Assembly: GCF_006861795.1 (NCBI RefSeq)
Contig: NZ_VDGH01000003.1
Location: forward strand, 228,769-292,768
Direction: 5' to 3'
Length of the DNA stretch: 64,000 bases
Source: Psychrobacillus lasiicapitis
Lineage (GTDB): Bacteria > Bacillota > Bacilli > Bacillales_A > Planococcaceae
The translations under genes and the position numbers were made by a program. Positions within the stretch are counted from its first letter, which is position 1. Each line of letters begins with the position of its first letter. Positions 44,520-53,400 of this stretch are shown here, piece by piece. The notes below the pieces were generated by a model. That model saw only the letters and a program-made list of their open reading frames with translations. It was not told the DNA's origin and did no database searches.

Positions 44520-45716
44520 TTAAAATAAATAATGTGCAACGATTTGCACGAATGACTTTTGGATGTTCAATAAAGCACGCTCGTCAAAGTCGAACTTTGG
44601 ATGATGGTGCGGATAATGTGTACTTTCGTCCTCATTGTTCGAGCCTACTTTGAAATATGTTCCCGGCTTTTCTAATAAGAAATAAGAGAAATCCTCCGCT
44701 CCCATGGAAGTTTCAATATCTATCACCTGATCCTCACCAAATACATCCGACAAAAGCTGTTGAACTAAATAACTTTCTTTTGGATGATTGTATAATGCCG
44801 GATAACCATGAAGATAATCGATTTCGGCATTCGCATGAAACCCTTCTGTTATTCCTTTTACAATGGAATATATTTCTTCTCTTACCTGTTTTCTTACCGA
44901 TTCACTAAACGTTCGGACAGTCCCTTCTAGTTTAGCTGTATCTGCAATAATATTAAATGCACTGCCTGCATGGAAAACACCAATTGTGACTACTGCAGAT
45001 TCTAAAGGGTTTATTCTGCGACTAACAATTTTTTGTAGGGAATTAACGATTTCACTACCAATGACGATCGAATCAACGGAATCTTGAGGTCTCGCCCCAT
45101 GTCCACCAAGTCCTTGAATCTTGATTTCAAACTTATCAACAGCTGCCATTTTGTAACCTTCTCCAACAGACACTTTACCAATCGGTACTTTGGAATCGAG
45201 ATGAGCAGCAAATACATAATCGACATCTTCAAGCACGTTTTCTTCAATCATAAATTTCGCACCGCCTGGTGGCTTTTCTTCCGCCGGTTGGAATATGAAT
45301 ATAACTTTTCCCTTCACTTTATCGCGGTATTTGCTTAATACTTGAGCGGTTCCCAATAACGCAGTCGTATGTCCATCATGACCACAGGCATGCATAACAC
45401 CAGGGTTTACTGATTTATATGGCACCTCCTTCTCATCTTCAATCGGCAAGGCATCAAAATCTGCTCTTAAAGCAATTGTTTTTCCTGGCTGTACTCCCGT
45501 TAAAATTCCAATAAGACCATTACCGCCAATATTCTTCTTCACTTCTAAACCAAAGCTTTCTAATTTATCTGCAATATACTTAGCCGTTTCTGTTTCTTCA
45601 AAAGATAACTCGGGATGTTGGTGTAAATATCTTCTCCAACTAACAATTTCGTCGAAGCTATTGTCTATTTCAACGAAAATAGATTGCAAGTCTGTTACTT
45701 GTGTAATCGATTCCAT
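44520..45716 (-). CDS. M20 family amidohydrolase (hippurate hydrolase / N-acetyl-amino acid deacetylase-like)
   Basis: 398 residues: HACGHDGHTTALLGTAQVL (metal ligands), FIFQPAEEKPPGGAKFMIEE (catalytic and ligand Glu), the lid domain with GHGARPQDSVDSIVIGSEIV, and the C-terminal TSMGAEDFSYFLL. This matches the M20D group that removes acyl groups from amino acids. The frame opens 6 codons higher but GGAGG lies 7 bases before the ATG at 45714-45716. The exact N-acyl substrate is unknown. It is divergent from the methionine operon, beside its riboswitch. Confidence 0.88.
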   Translation of the reverse strand: MESITQVTDLQSIFVEIDNSFDEIVSWRRYLHQHPELSFEETETAKYIADKLESFGLEVKKNIGGNGLIGILTGVQPGKTIALRADFDALPIEDEKEVPYKSVNPGVMHACGHDGHTTALLGTAQVLSKYRDKVKGKVIFIFQPAEEKPPGGAKFMIEENVLEDVDYVFAAHLDSKVPIGKVSVGEGYKMAAVDKFEIKIQGLGGHGARPQDSVDSIVIGSEIVNSLQKIVSRRINPLESAVVTIGVFHAGSAFNIIADTAKLEGTVRTFSESVRKQVREEIYSIVKGITEGFHANAEIDYLHGYPALYNHPKESYLVQQLLSDVFGEDQVIDIETSMGAEDFSYFLLEKPGTYFKVGSNNEDESTHYPHHHPKFDFDERALLNIQKSFVQIVAHYLF

Positions 45717-45885
45717 ATACTTTCCTCCATTCACAATTTTAAATTCATACTAAACAAATAGGATTATATACTTATCTGAATTATTTTTCAACAGAAGATT
45801 TTTTTGCGAAAATGCTTCTTGTATAATTATTCAATTAATGATACCATTACTTTCATAAAGATTTTAGAAAATTTCATATTTTATT

Positions 45886-45990
45886 TCTTATCCAGAGAGA
45901 CGGAGGGATTGGCCCGAAGATGTCTCAGCAACCAGCCATGTTTAGGTATGGTGCTAACTCCAATAGGCGGCGATCGTCTAGAAGATAAGA
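45886..45990 (+). ncRNA. SAM-I (S-box) riboswitch aptamer
   Basis: P1 TCTTATC (45886-45892) pairs with GATAAGA (45984-45990). The core has AGAGAGACGGAGGGATTGGCCC, the kink-turn and GGCCC of P2, then CAGCAACCAGCC and GGTATGGTGCTAACTCC, all hallmarks of the S-box. P3 is somewhat shorter and unlike the usual GATGAAACCC (here GAAGATGTCTC). A TATAAT at 45823-45828 is a possible -10 of its promoter, without a good -35. SAM binding should stop transcription at the hairpin that follows. Confidence 0.95.
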
Positions 45991-46010
45991 AGACTAACTT
46001 CAATTTTTTT

Positions 46011-46042
46011 GAGGATTCTCTTCTTACAGGGAATCCTCTTTT
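46011..46042 (+). terminator. Riboswitch-controlled terminator
   Basis: GAGGATTC (46011-46018) pairs with GAATCCTC (46031-46038), then TTTTTATTTT. Its loop TCTTCTTA (46019-46026) is complementary to TAAGAAGA (45986-45993) at the 3' side of P1, so P1 and the loop compete. Confidence 0.92.
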
Positions 46043-46074
46043 TATTTTACTTTATTTGCAGAGGATGATTAATA

Positions 46075-47196
46075 ATGACAAAAAAGGGTTTAGAAACCGA
46101 ATTAGTGCAACTAGGAAATCATAGTGATCCGCGAACAGGTGCCGTTAATCCACCTATTCATTTATCAACAGCTTATATACATGCAGGGGTTGGCAAATCC
46201 ACTGGTTACGACTACACACGTACAAAAAATCCGACCCGTACGATTTTAGAAGAAGGAATTGCAAAGTTAGAAAGCGGCGATGCGGGTTTTGCCTGTAGCT
46301 CCGGTATGGCAGCAATCCAATTAATTTTGTCACTTTTCCGTTCTGGTGATGAAATCATTGCACCGGAAGATCTTTACGGTGGAACATATCGTTTATTCAA
46401 CCAATATGCGGATTCCTATAACATTCGTACATCCTACGCTAAATTTGAATCCATCGAGGAAGTAGAAGCATTAATCACGGAAAACACAAAGGCTCTTTTT
46501 ATCGAAACACCCACAAATCCACTCATGCAAGAATTTGATATAGCACAATACAGTGTCTTGGCAAAAAAATATCAATTACTACTGATTGTGGATAACACCT
46601 TCTTAACTCCTTATTTACAGCGTCCGATTGAGCTAGGTGCAGATATTGTTATGCACAGTGGAACAAAATATATCGGAGGACATAATGATGTCCTTGCTGG
46701 ACTCGTTGTCAGTAAAGGGGAAGCACTAAGCAAAAAACTAGTAGAGAATCATAACGCTTCAGGAGCAGTGCTTTCCCCTTTCGATAGTTGGTTATTGATA
46801 CGAGGATTGAAAACATTACACTTACGCATGAAACAACATGATGCGAATGCGAAAAAAATCGTGGCGTTCTTACAAAGTGAAAGTGTTGTAAAAGACGTGC
46901 TATACCCTGGAGTTGGAGGTATGCTCTCTTTCCGCTTACAAAAAGGTGAATGGGTTGGACCTTTCTTAGAAAACCTTCAATTGATCGTTTTTGCAGAAAG
47001 TTTAGGCGGTGTCGAAAGCTTTATCACATATCCTACTACCCAAACCCATGCGGATATTCCAGAAGAAGAGCGAATTGCTCGAGGTGTAGATAATAGTTTG
47101 TTACGCTTCTCTGTTGGCGTTGAGGAGGCGGAAGACTTAATCGCAGACTTGAAACAGGTTTTTGCAAAATTAGAACGGGATGTGATTCATTCATGA
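46075..47196 (+). CDS. metI: Cystathionine gamma-synthase / O-acylhomoserine thiolyase (MetI)
   Basis: PLP enzyme of the Cys/Met family, 373 residues. The N-terminus has HSDPRTGAVNPPIHLSTAY, GFACSSGMAAIQLIL is the cofactor phosphate loop, LIVDNTFLTPYLQRPIELGA holds the Asp that pairs with the pyridine N, and the Schiff-base Lys is in DIVMHSGTKYIGGHNDV (about residue 196). It makes cystathionine from acylated homoserine and cysteine, or homocysteine with sulfide. AGAGGATG precedes the ATG. It is first in the S-box operon and overlaps metC by 4 bases. Confidence 0.92.
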   Translation: MTKKGLETELVQLGNHSDPRTGAVNPPIHLSTAYIHAGVGKSTGYDYTRTKNPTRTILEEGIAKLESGDAGFACSSGMAAIQLILSLFRSGDEIIAPEDLYGGTYRLFNQYADSYNIRTSYAKFESIEEVEALITENTKALFIETPTNPLMQEFDIAQYSVLAKKYQLLLIVDNTFLTPYLQRPIELGADIVMHSGTKYIGGHNDVLAGLVVSKGEALSKKLVENHNASGAVLSPFDSWLLIRGLKTLHLRMKQHDANAKKIVAFLQSESVVKDVLYPGVGGMLSFRLQKGEWVGPFLENLQLIVFAESLGGVESFITYPTTQTHADIPEEERIARGVDNSLLRFSVGVEEAEDLIADLKQVFAKLERDVIHS

Positions 47197-48380
47197 GTAA
47201 CGTGAAAGAAAGTTTAGAAACTAGCTTAATTACCGCTTCCACTCGTGGGGATTACGAGCAAAAAACGGGGGCAGTCAATGTACCCATCTATGCATCCTCT
47301 ACTTTCCATCAAGAAAGCTTTGATAGCTTTGGACCATATGACTATAGTAGATCTGGTAATCCAACAAGAGACGCGCTAGAAAAAACTATTGCTGAATTAG
47401 AAGGTGGTACAAGAGGTTTTGCTTTTGCTTCCGGTATCGCGGCAATTTCTTCCGCTTTAATGCTGCTTTCTTCAGGAGATCATCTTGTAGTAACGGAAGA
47501 AGTATACGGCGGGACCTATCGTTTCATAACGGAAGTTTTACCGAGATTCGGAATCGACCATACATTTGCAGACTTTACGAATGCTGAAGAAGTTGAAAAA
47601 GCGATACGTCCAAATACCAAATTACTATATATCGAAACACCTGCAAACCCAAGATTAGGAATAACGGATATCGAGGCAATTGTTGCACTCGCAAAAGCAA
47701 ATGATTGTTTGACATTCCTTGATAATACATTTATGACTCCCCTATATCAACGTCCGCTTGATCTAGGTGTAGACATCGTGTTACATAGTGCTACGAAGTT
47801 TTTGTCAGGGCACAGTGATATTATTGCAGGGCTTGCTGTTACGAAGGATGAAGAACTTGGAAGTAAATTAGGATTTATCCAAAACTCTTTTGGCGCTATT
47901 CTTGGTGCTCAAGATTCTTTTTCCTTAATCCAAGGAATCAAAACAATGGGTGCACGCTTATCTCAATCCACGGAATCGGCGAAAAAGCTTGCAAACTACT
48001 TAAATAGTCATCCTTTAATAGAGGAAGTGTTATACCCAGGCTTATCCACGCACCCAGGATACGAGATTCATGCAAGACAAGCGAAAAGTCCAGGGGCCGT
48101 TTTATCTTTCTGTCTTCCTGACAGAGAAACGGCAAAAGCGTTTGTAGAAAATCTTCAAATTCCAGTTTTTGCAGTAAGTTTAGGCGGAGTCGAATCGATT
48201 CTTTCTTATCCTGCTACCATGTCCCATGCTGCAATACCGAAAGAAGAACGAGAAAAACGAGGAATTTCAGATGGCCTGCTAAGGTTCTCTGTTGGTCTGG
48301 AACATATAGATGATCTTATCGCAGACTTTGACCAAGCATTAATAATCGCTTCAAATATCAAACAGAAAGTAGGAATTTAA
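47193..48380 (+). CDS. metC: Cystathionine beta-lyase (MetC)
   Basis: Paralogue of metI in the same PLP family, 395 residues. Motifs: GAVNVPIYASSTF near the N-terminus, RGFAFASGIAAISSAL, LDNTFMTPLYQRPLDLGV, and Schiff-base Lys in DIVLHSATKFLSGHSDI. It cleaves cystathionine to homocysteine, pyruvate and ammonia, the step after MetI. The start lies inside the end of metI (ATGA), so translation is coupled; the methionine synthase gene begins one base after its stop. The split of roles between the two paralogues rests on gene order as in B. subtilis. Confidence 0.9.
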   Translation: MSNVKESLETSLITASTRGDYEQKTGAVNVPIYASSTFHQESFDSFGPYDYSRSGNPTRDALEKTIAELEGGTRGFAFASGIAAISSALMLLSSGDHLVVTEEVYGGTYRFITEVLPRFGIDHTFADFTNAEEVEKAIRPNTKLLYIETPANPRLGITDIEAIVALAKANDCLTFLDNTFMTPLYQRPLDLGVDIVLHSATKFLSGHSDIIAGLAVTKDEELGSKLGFIQNSFGAILGAQDSFSLIQGIKTMGARLSQSTESAKKLANYLNSHPLIEEVLYPGLSTHPGYEIHARQAKSPGAVLSFCLPDRETAKAFVENLQIPVFAVSLGGVESILSYPATMSHAAIPKEEREKRGISDGLLRFSVGLEHIDDLIADFDQALIIASNIKQKVGI

Positions 48381-48381
48381 C

Positions 48382-49488
48382 ATGACACAACAATTAGTTC
48401 AAAAAGCACCATTTCGCGCAGATCACGTAGGAAGCTTTTTACGCCCAGCACGTTTAAAAGAGGCACGTGCACAATTTGAAAATAAAGAAATCACTGCAGA
48501 TCAATTAAGACAAATTGAAGACGAAGAAATTACGAAACTCGTTGCCAAACAAAAAGAAGCAGGTCTTCAATCTGTAACTGACGGCGAATTTCGTCGCAAA
48601 TGGTGGCATTTTGACTTTCTAGGCGGTCTAGACGGAGTCGAATTTTATGAACCAGAGGAAGGCCTATCATTTAAAGGCGTAAAAACACAAGCACATGGCA
48701 TTAAAGTAACTGGAAAAATCGGATTTAGCACGCATTATATGATTGATCACTTTAAGTTTTTGCAAAGTGTGGCTGGCGATGCTGTTGCTAAATTTACAAT
48801 CCCAAGTCCAAATATGCTGTACTACAGAGCCAAAATTGAAGTGGGAGTTTATAGCAGTGATGAAGAACTATTCAATGATCTAATCACAGCTTATCAAGGA
48901 TTTATTCAAGCTTTATATGATGAAGGTTGTCGTTATTTACAAATCGATGATACTTCATGGGCGACTTCTTTTTCAGAGGAAGGCATTGCCGGACTTAAAG
49001 ATAGAAAATATAGCGTAGAGGAAGCACTAAAACTTTCCGCACGTGCGATTAATGAATCAATCGCGAAAAGACCAGATGACATGCTTGTCACAATGCATAT
49101 TTGCCGTGGAAATTTCCGTTCGACCTATATTACAAGTGGTAGTTATGAACTTGTATCCGAAACTATTTTTAACGGATTAGATGTAGATGGTTTATTCCTA
49201 GAGTTTGATGATGAGCGATCTGGCGATTTTGAACCGCTTCGTCATATTAGCCGTCCAGATCTATATATCGTATTAGGGCTAATCACTTCTAAGCATGGAG
49301 CACTTGAAAACGCGGATGAAGTGAAAGCAAGAATTGAAGAAGCTACTAAACATGCCCCACTCGAGCAACTTTGCTTAAGTCCACAATGTGGCTTCTCTTC
49401 CACAGAAGAAGGAAATATTTTAACCGAAGAGGAACAATGGGAAAAAATTCGCCATGTTGTGAAAATCGCTGAGGATACTTGGAAATAA
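48382..49488 (+). CDS. Cobalamin-independent methionine synthase-like protein (YxjG/YxjH family)
   Basis: 368 residues corresponding to the C-terminal, catalytic half of MetE. Seen are FRADHVGSFLRPARLKEARA at the N-terminus, VTDGEFRRKWWHFDF, LQIDDTSWA, and zinc ligands in VTMHICRGNF (His, Cys) and LSPQCGFS (Cys). The family methylates homocysteine; the methyl donor of the short form is debated (a folate or another source), and no metF lies here. It is the last gene of the S-box operon, so its product closes the homoserine-to-methionine route encoded with metI and metC. Confidence 0.9.
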   Translation: MTQQLVQKAPFRADHVGSFLRPARLKEARAQFENKEITADQLRQIEDEEITKLVAKQKEAGLQSVTDGEFRRKWWHFDFLGGLDGVEFYEPEEGLSFKGVKTQAHGIKVTGKIGFSTHYMIDHFKFLQSVAGDAVAKFTIPSPNMLYYRAKIEVGVYSSDEELFNDLITAYQGFIQALYDEGCRYLQIDDTSWATSFSEEGIAGLKDRKYSVEEALKLSARAINESIAKRPDDMLVTMHICRGNFRSTYITSGSYELVSETIFNGLDVDGLFLEFDDERSGDFEPLRHISRPDLYIVLGLITSKHGALENADEVKARIEEATKHAPLEQLCLSPQCGFSSTEEGNILTEEEQWEKIRHVVKIAEDTWK

Positions 49489-49578
49489 CCAATCAAGAAA
49501 TTATGAGTAGTATTGTTTCTTAGACAGAAAACTAATTCATTTTTCTCGGTTATTTATTGAAAAACTTATAGTTCAAGT

Positions 49579-49613
49579 AATAAGCAACTTCTACAAAGAA
49601 GTTGCTTATTTTA
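49579..49613 (+). terminator. Terminator of the methionine operon
   Basis: A perfect 14-bp stem AATAAGCAACTTCT / AGAAGTTGCTTATT with a 4-base loop, followed by TTT. Confidence 0.85.
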
Positions 49614-49698
49614 CGCGTATATTATATTAGATTATCTTCGAAAAAATGACTTGTTTCTCTCCTTCCTTCGAAGATACTCCCATCTCAATCTATCAATA

Positions 49699-51057
49699 CT
49701 AATTAACTTTTTCACCAGCAATATTAATTATCGTAGCTGGCTCTTTCTTTGATTTCGCTACAAGCAAACCGATAAGAGAACCAATAATACCTGTAAGTAT
49801 CCATCCGGCACCTTGTTCAAATAACGGAATAAACCCGAAGACGTTATTGATCGCTTGTGATGCAATGTTTGCTTCTTTTAAAGCATCAAGGATGGCCACA
49901 ACCCCTACACCAATAATCGTGCCGACATAAACCGATTGATGACCATTAAAGAAGTTGTTCATAAATATTAGAGCGATTAAAGCAATCGCTAATGGGTAGA
50001 GCAAAAGTAAAATCGGAGATGCCATAGTCAAAATAGTGTTTAGACCAAAGTTTGTAATTACTAAACTTAAAGCAGAGAAAATAATTAACCACTTTTTATA
50101 AGAAACAGAAGGTATGATTCTCTCAAAGTACTCAGAAACAGCTGCTAAACAAGCAACATTTGTTGTAATCCCTGTTAATAAAATCACCGTTCCGATAATA
50201 TAAATTCCAATTTCACCAAATAAAACGCTAGAACTTTGGGCTAACACTTCTCCTCCATTATCCAAATAACCTAGTGGGTCTATACTAGTAGCACCAATCC
50301 ATGCCATGGAAATCTGTAAAGCAACTAAGCCAACAATTGTTATGAGTCCCGCTTGGATAAATAGCTTTGATACTTCTTTTTCAGATTTAAATCCATAAGA
50401 ACTGATGGACTTAATGAAAATTCCACCGAATACAAAAGCAGCAAGAACATCCATTGTATAATAACCTTGTGTGAACCCTTTTAAGAAGGCGCTGCCTGCC
50501 TCTATATATTCTCCTGTAGGTGGTCCGAAACTTCCCATTGGTGTAATAATTGACTTACCAACAAGCACAATTAATAAGACAACAAAAATTGGCGTTATGA
50601 TCTTTCCTAAATGATCGACAAATTTTGTGGTGTTCCATGACAATACAATGGTCAAGGCAAAAAATATGATTGAGAAGACTAGCAAATAGAGGCCTACATT
50701 TGACTGTCCTTGGACTAACGGATGGATCCCAATTTCATAAACAACAGATGTCGTTCTCGGCAATACATAAATGGGTCCAAGTGATAAGAAAAGTAAGATT
50801 GAAAATATTGTGGCGAATAACGGGTGCACCCTCCCAGCAAGTTTTTCTACTGTCCCTCCACCTCGAGTTAATGCAATAATTGCGAGTAGAACAAGCCCTA
50901 CACCAGTTACTAAGAAGCCGCCCATGGCAATCCATGTATTTGTTCCAGCCTGTTGGCCAACCATTGGTGCAAATATAACGTTTCCTGCTCCTAAAAACAT
51001 CGCGAAAAGCATAAATCCAATTACCAATACTTGTGAAAATGATATTTTTTTCCCCAT
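49699..51057 (-). CDS. brnQ: Branched-chain amino acid carrier protein BrnQ
   Basis: 452 residues with about 12 membrane segments of the LIVCS family. Landmarks include LFAMFLGAGNVIFAPMVGQQAG at the N-terminus, LFLSLGPIYVLPRTTSVVYE, and FKSEKEVSKLFIQAGLI. BrnQ proteins are Na+/H+ symporters for Leu, Ile and Val; in this operon with proline racemase and proline dehydrogenase, proline is a reasonable alternative cargo (some BrnQ proteins carry it). The frame is open 15 codons higher, but AAGGAGG is placed for the ATG at 51055-51057. It is the last gene of the sigma-54 operon. Confidence 0.88.
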   Translation of the reverse strand: MGKKISFSQVLVIGFMLFAMFLGAGNVIFAPMVGQQAGTNTWIAMGGFLVTGVGLVLLAIIALTRGGGTVEKLAGRVHPLFATIFSILLFLSLGPIYVLPRTTSVVYEIGIHPLVQGQSNVGLYLLVFSIIFFALTIVLSWNTTKFVDHLGKIITPIFVVLLIVLVGKSIITPMGSFGPPTGEYIEAGSAFLKGFTQGYYTMDVLAAFVFGGIFIKSISSYGFKSEKEVSKLFIQAGLITIVGLVALQISMAWIGATSIDPLGYLDNGGEVLAQSSSVLFGEIGIYIIGTVILLTGITTNVACLAAVSEYFERIIPSVSYKKWLIIFSALSLVITNFGLNTILTMASPILLLLYPLAIALIALIFMNNFFNGHQSVYVGTIIGVGVVAILDALKEANIASQAINNVFGFIPLFEQGAGWILTGIIGSLIGLLVAKSKKEPATIINIAGEKVN

Positions 51058-51204
51058 TATAATTCCCTCCTTATTGAAGAACCTTCTAAGCCTATCCCAC
51101 AAAAATCACTTGGTATCTTTCTATCTCGTATCCTTTGACTGCTTTTGGATAATTGGAGGATGGTCGGTAATACTATCCCCCTAAAAATAACTGATTCCTT
51201 ACAT

Positions 51205-52179
51205 TTACTTCATTTTACTTAAGCGTCCCAATAAGAAAGCACTTGCACCAAGCCCTATCAATGTATTCGTCTTTTTATTGAATACTTGCTTAACAACAAG
51301 GTTTAGATTTTGAGGGCGTTCCGCAAGTCTTCGCATAAAATAGCCATACCAATCGCCGCCAAATGGCACATATGTACAGAAGTTATAACCTTCATTAGCA
51401 AGTTTAAGTTGTAGTTCGTTCCTAAATCCATATAGCATTTGGAACTCGAACTTGTCCTTCGATATATTATGTTCATCTACAAACTTCTTTACATGATTAA
51501 TGACATGATGATCATGAGTGGCAATCGATGTAAACTTACCATTCAACAAATGATATTCGATGAGTTTCAAATAGTTTTTGTCTATTTCCTCTTTATCTTG
51601 ATAGGCCAAGTTTGCAGGTTCTTTGTAAGCACCTTTAACAATTCTCGTACGATGGTTAATATATTTCTTTAAATTTTCATCCGCTTTATAAAAGTAAGCC
51701 TGAATAACTGTTCCCACATTATTATAGTCTTTGGAGAGCTCGTCCAATAGATCAAACGTCGGTTGCAAATGACTATGGTCTTCTGTATCAAAGTTAATGA
51801 ATATACTGTATTCATTCGCCTTGCTAACGATTTCTTTTAAATTATGTAAGCAAAAATCGTATTCAATGTCCAAACCAAGCTGCGTAGGTTTCAAGGAGAT
51901 ATGCGCATTCAATGCATTTTCATGAATCGCTTCGATTACCGCTAATATTTGTCTTTTCGCCTCAAGCGCCTCTTGCTTTTCGAAAACAAATTCTCCGAGA
52001 TTGTCGATAGTTGCAGCAATGCCTTTCGAATTCAATTTCTTCACACTATTAACCATTTCTTCTACCGTCGTCCCAGCGACGACGGTCTGGGCACCTAATT
52101 TAAGACCCCAATTTTTGGCGGCCCCATTTAATACTTTGTTTTGTGATAATGAAATGAAAAAGTCTCTTGTTAATCCCAT
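51205..52179 (-). CDS. Proline dehydrogenase
   Basis: 324 residues, the length of stand-alone PRODH enzymes of Gram-positives. The FAD-barrel motifs are IVKGAYKEPANLAY, SIATHDHHVINHVKKFV, KFEFQMLYGFRNELQLKL and YVPFGGDWYGYFMRRLAERP at the C-terminus, which bind FAD and proline. It oxidises proline to pyrroline-5-carboxylate and passes electrons to the membrane quinones. TTGGAGG lies 8 bases before the ATG at 52177-52179. It follows proline racemase in the operon, which lets D-proline enter this step. No P5C dehydrogenase gene is in this cluster. Confidence 0.92.
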   Translation of the reverse strand: MGLTRDFFISLSQNKVLNGAAKNWGLKLGAQTVVAGTTVEEMVNSVKKLNSKGIAATIDNLGEFVFEKQEALEAKRQILAVIEAIHENALNAHISLKPTQLGLDIEYDFCLHNLKEIVSKANEYSIFINFDTEDHSHLQPTFDLLDELSKDYNNVGTVIQAYFYKADENLKKYINHRTRIVKGAYKEPANLAYQDKEEIDKNYLKLIEYHLLNGKFTSIATHDHHVINHVKKFVDEHNISKDKFEFQMLYGFRNELQLKLANEGYNFCTYVPFGGDWYGYFMRRLAERPQNLNLVVKQVFNKKTNTLIGLGASAFLLGRLSKMK

Positions 52180-52215
52180 TGTAAATACCTCCAATTTTTA
52201 ATAAACATTTTCTAA

Positions 52216-53199
52216 TTATTTCAATAGAAAACCCTCTATATACGGATCTGTTTCATCTAAAGAAAATTGGTGAACTCCTGTCATCCAGGCAGACCCTGTA
52301 ATTTTGGGGATAATAGCCCTTACATTTTGAACCTCTGTAAAATCAACAATTTCACCTTTAAATCTTGACCCAATGATACTGTCTTGAATAATTTTTTCCC
52401 CTTTTTTAAGATCTAACGTTGCAAGCTTGGCACATGTCCCTGTTCCACAAGGTGATCGGTCGATTTGTCCGTCGCCAAAAACCACCGTGTTTTTATAATG
52501 ATTCTTGCCTATTTCCAAACTAAACTCAACAAGATCAATAGTGTTAATTTCTGCAATTTCAGGATGTTGGATTTCTAATTGTTCATTTGCTGCTTTTCGA
52601 ATGGCTACGCCTATCTCCGCTATTTTGTCTTGCGCTTCAATATCAAGGTCAAAATCAAATTGTGTCACATCCGCGATTGCAAAAAAACTACCACCAAAAG
52701 CAATATCTATCTTCACAGTTCCTACTTTATCGACTAAAACACTTACATTCTTTTTCAATAAAAATGACGGTACGTTAATAAAAGATACCTCTTGTACCTT
52801 GTCGTTCTCATACGTAACATGACATTCAACAATTCCAGAAGGCGTATCCAACAATACTTTTTCTTTTTTATCAATAAAGTTTCGGTCAACCGCAATCGTT
52901 ATAGCGGCAATCGTTCCGTGCCCACACATATTCAAATAGCCCCCACTATCCATAAATAACACGCCTAGATCACATTCCCGATTGCAAGGCTCCGTAAAAA
53001 TAGCACCGAACATATTCAAATGTCCTCTTGGTTCGTGCATTAGCAATTTTCTTATATAATCCATTTCAGTTTGCATAAAATTTTTCTTCTGCATCATCGT
53101 TTCACCTTGAATCTTTGGAATCCCATCAACGACAATTCTAGCCGCTTCGCCCATTGTATGTGCATCAATCGTTTGAATAATATTTCCTAACTTCACCAT
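52216..53199 (-). CDS. Proline racemase
   Basis: Proline racemase superfamily, about 327 residues. Both catalytic thiols are present: Cys in GGYLNMCGHGTIAAI (about residue 90) and Cys in DRSPCGTGTCAKLATL (about residue 245), so it is a racemase or epimerase, not a dehydratase (those have Thr or Ser). Over its length it resembles, from memory, the Clostridium proline racemase more than hydroxyproline epimerases, with IDAHTMGEAARIVVDGIPKI, EPRGHLNMFGA, and PKITGSAWMTGVHQF. An in-frame TTG lies 7 codons higher; the ATG at 53197-53199 has GGGAGG at a rather long 13 bases. It is the first gene after the sigma-54 promoter. Confidence 0.88.
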   Translation of the reverse strand: MVKLGNIIQTIDAHTMGEAARIVVDGIPKIQGETMMQKKNFMQTEMDYIRKLLMHEPRGHLNMFGAIFTEPCNRECDLGVLFMDSGGYLNMCGHGTIAAITIAVDRNFIDKKEKVLLDTPSGIVECHVTYENDKVQEVSFINVPSFLLKKNVSVLVDKVGTVKIDIAFGGSFFAIADVTQFDFDLDIEAQDKIAEIGVAIRKAANEQLEIQHPEIAEINTIDLVEFSLEIGKNHYKNTVVFGDGQIDRSPCGTGTCAKLATLDLKKGEKIIQDSIIGSRFKGEIVDFTEVQNVRAIIPKITGSAWMTGVHQFSLDETDPYIEGFLLK

Positions 53200-53250
53200 A
53201 AATGTAACAATACCTCCCAAATGATTAATTAATCTTTCTAATTATTATCT

Positions 53251-53266
53251 TGCAAGAAGCGTGCCA
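53251..53266 (-). promoter_or_regulatory. Sigma-54 (-24/-12) promoter
   Basis: TGGCACGCTTCTTGCA on the minus strand fits the -24/-12 consensus at every conserved position (TGGCAC-N5-TTGCA). It lies 52 bases before the racemase ATG and drives the racemase-PRODH-BrnQ operon. Confidence 0.93.
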
Positions 53267-53339
53267 ACTTTTATAAAGCCGGTTATTCAGACGTTGCAAT
53301 CATTTTCATCATTAATTATAATAAGTTGTGTTCAGAAAG

Positions 53340-53355
53340 TTTACACTAGTGTAAA
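53340..53355. promoter_or_regulatory. Candidate enhancer (UAS) of the sigma-54 activator
   Basis: A perfect 16-base palindrome TTTACACTAGTGTAAA, 74 bases upstream of the -24/-12 promoter and 45 bases before the start of the divergent activator gene. Its place fits an activator binding site that may also limit the activator's own transcription. No second copy was seen. Confidence 0.55.
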
Positions 53356-53400
53356 GAAAAAGTTAAAAACAATCATATTTTTATATAAGAGGTGTACGGA

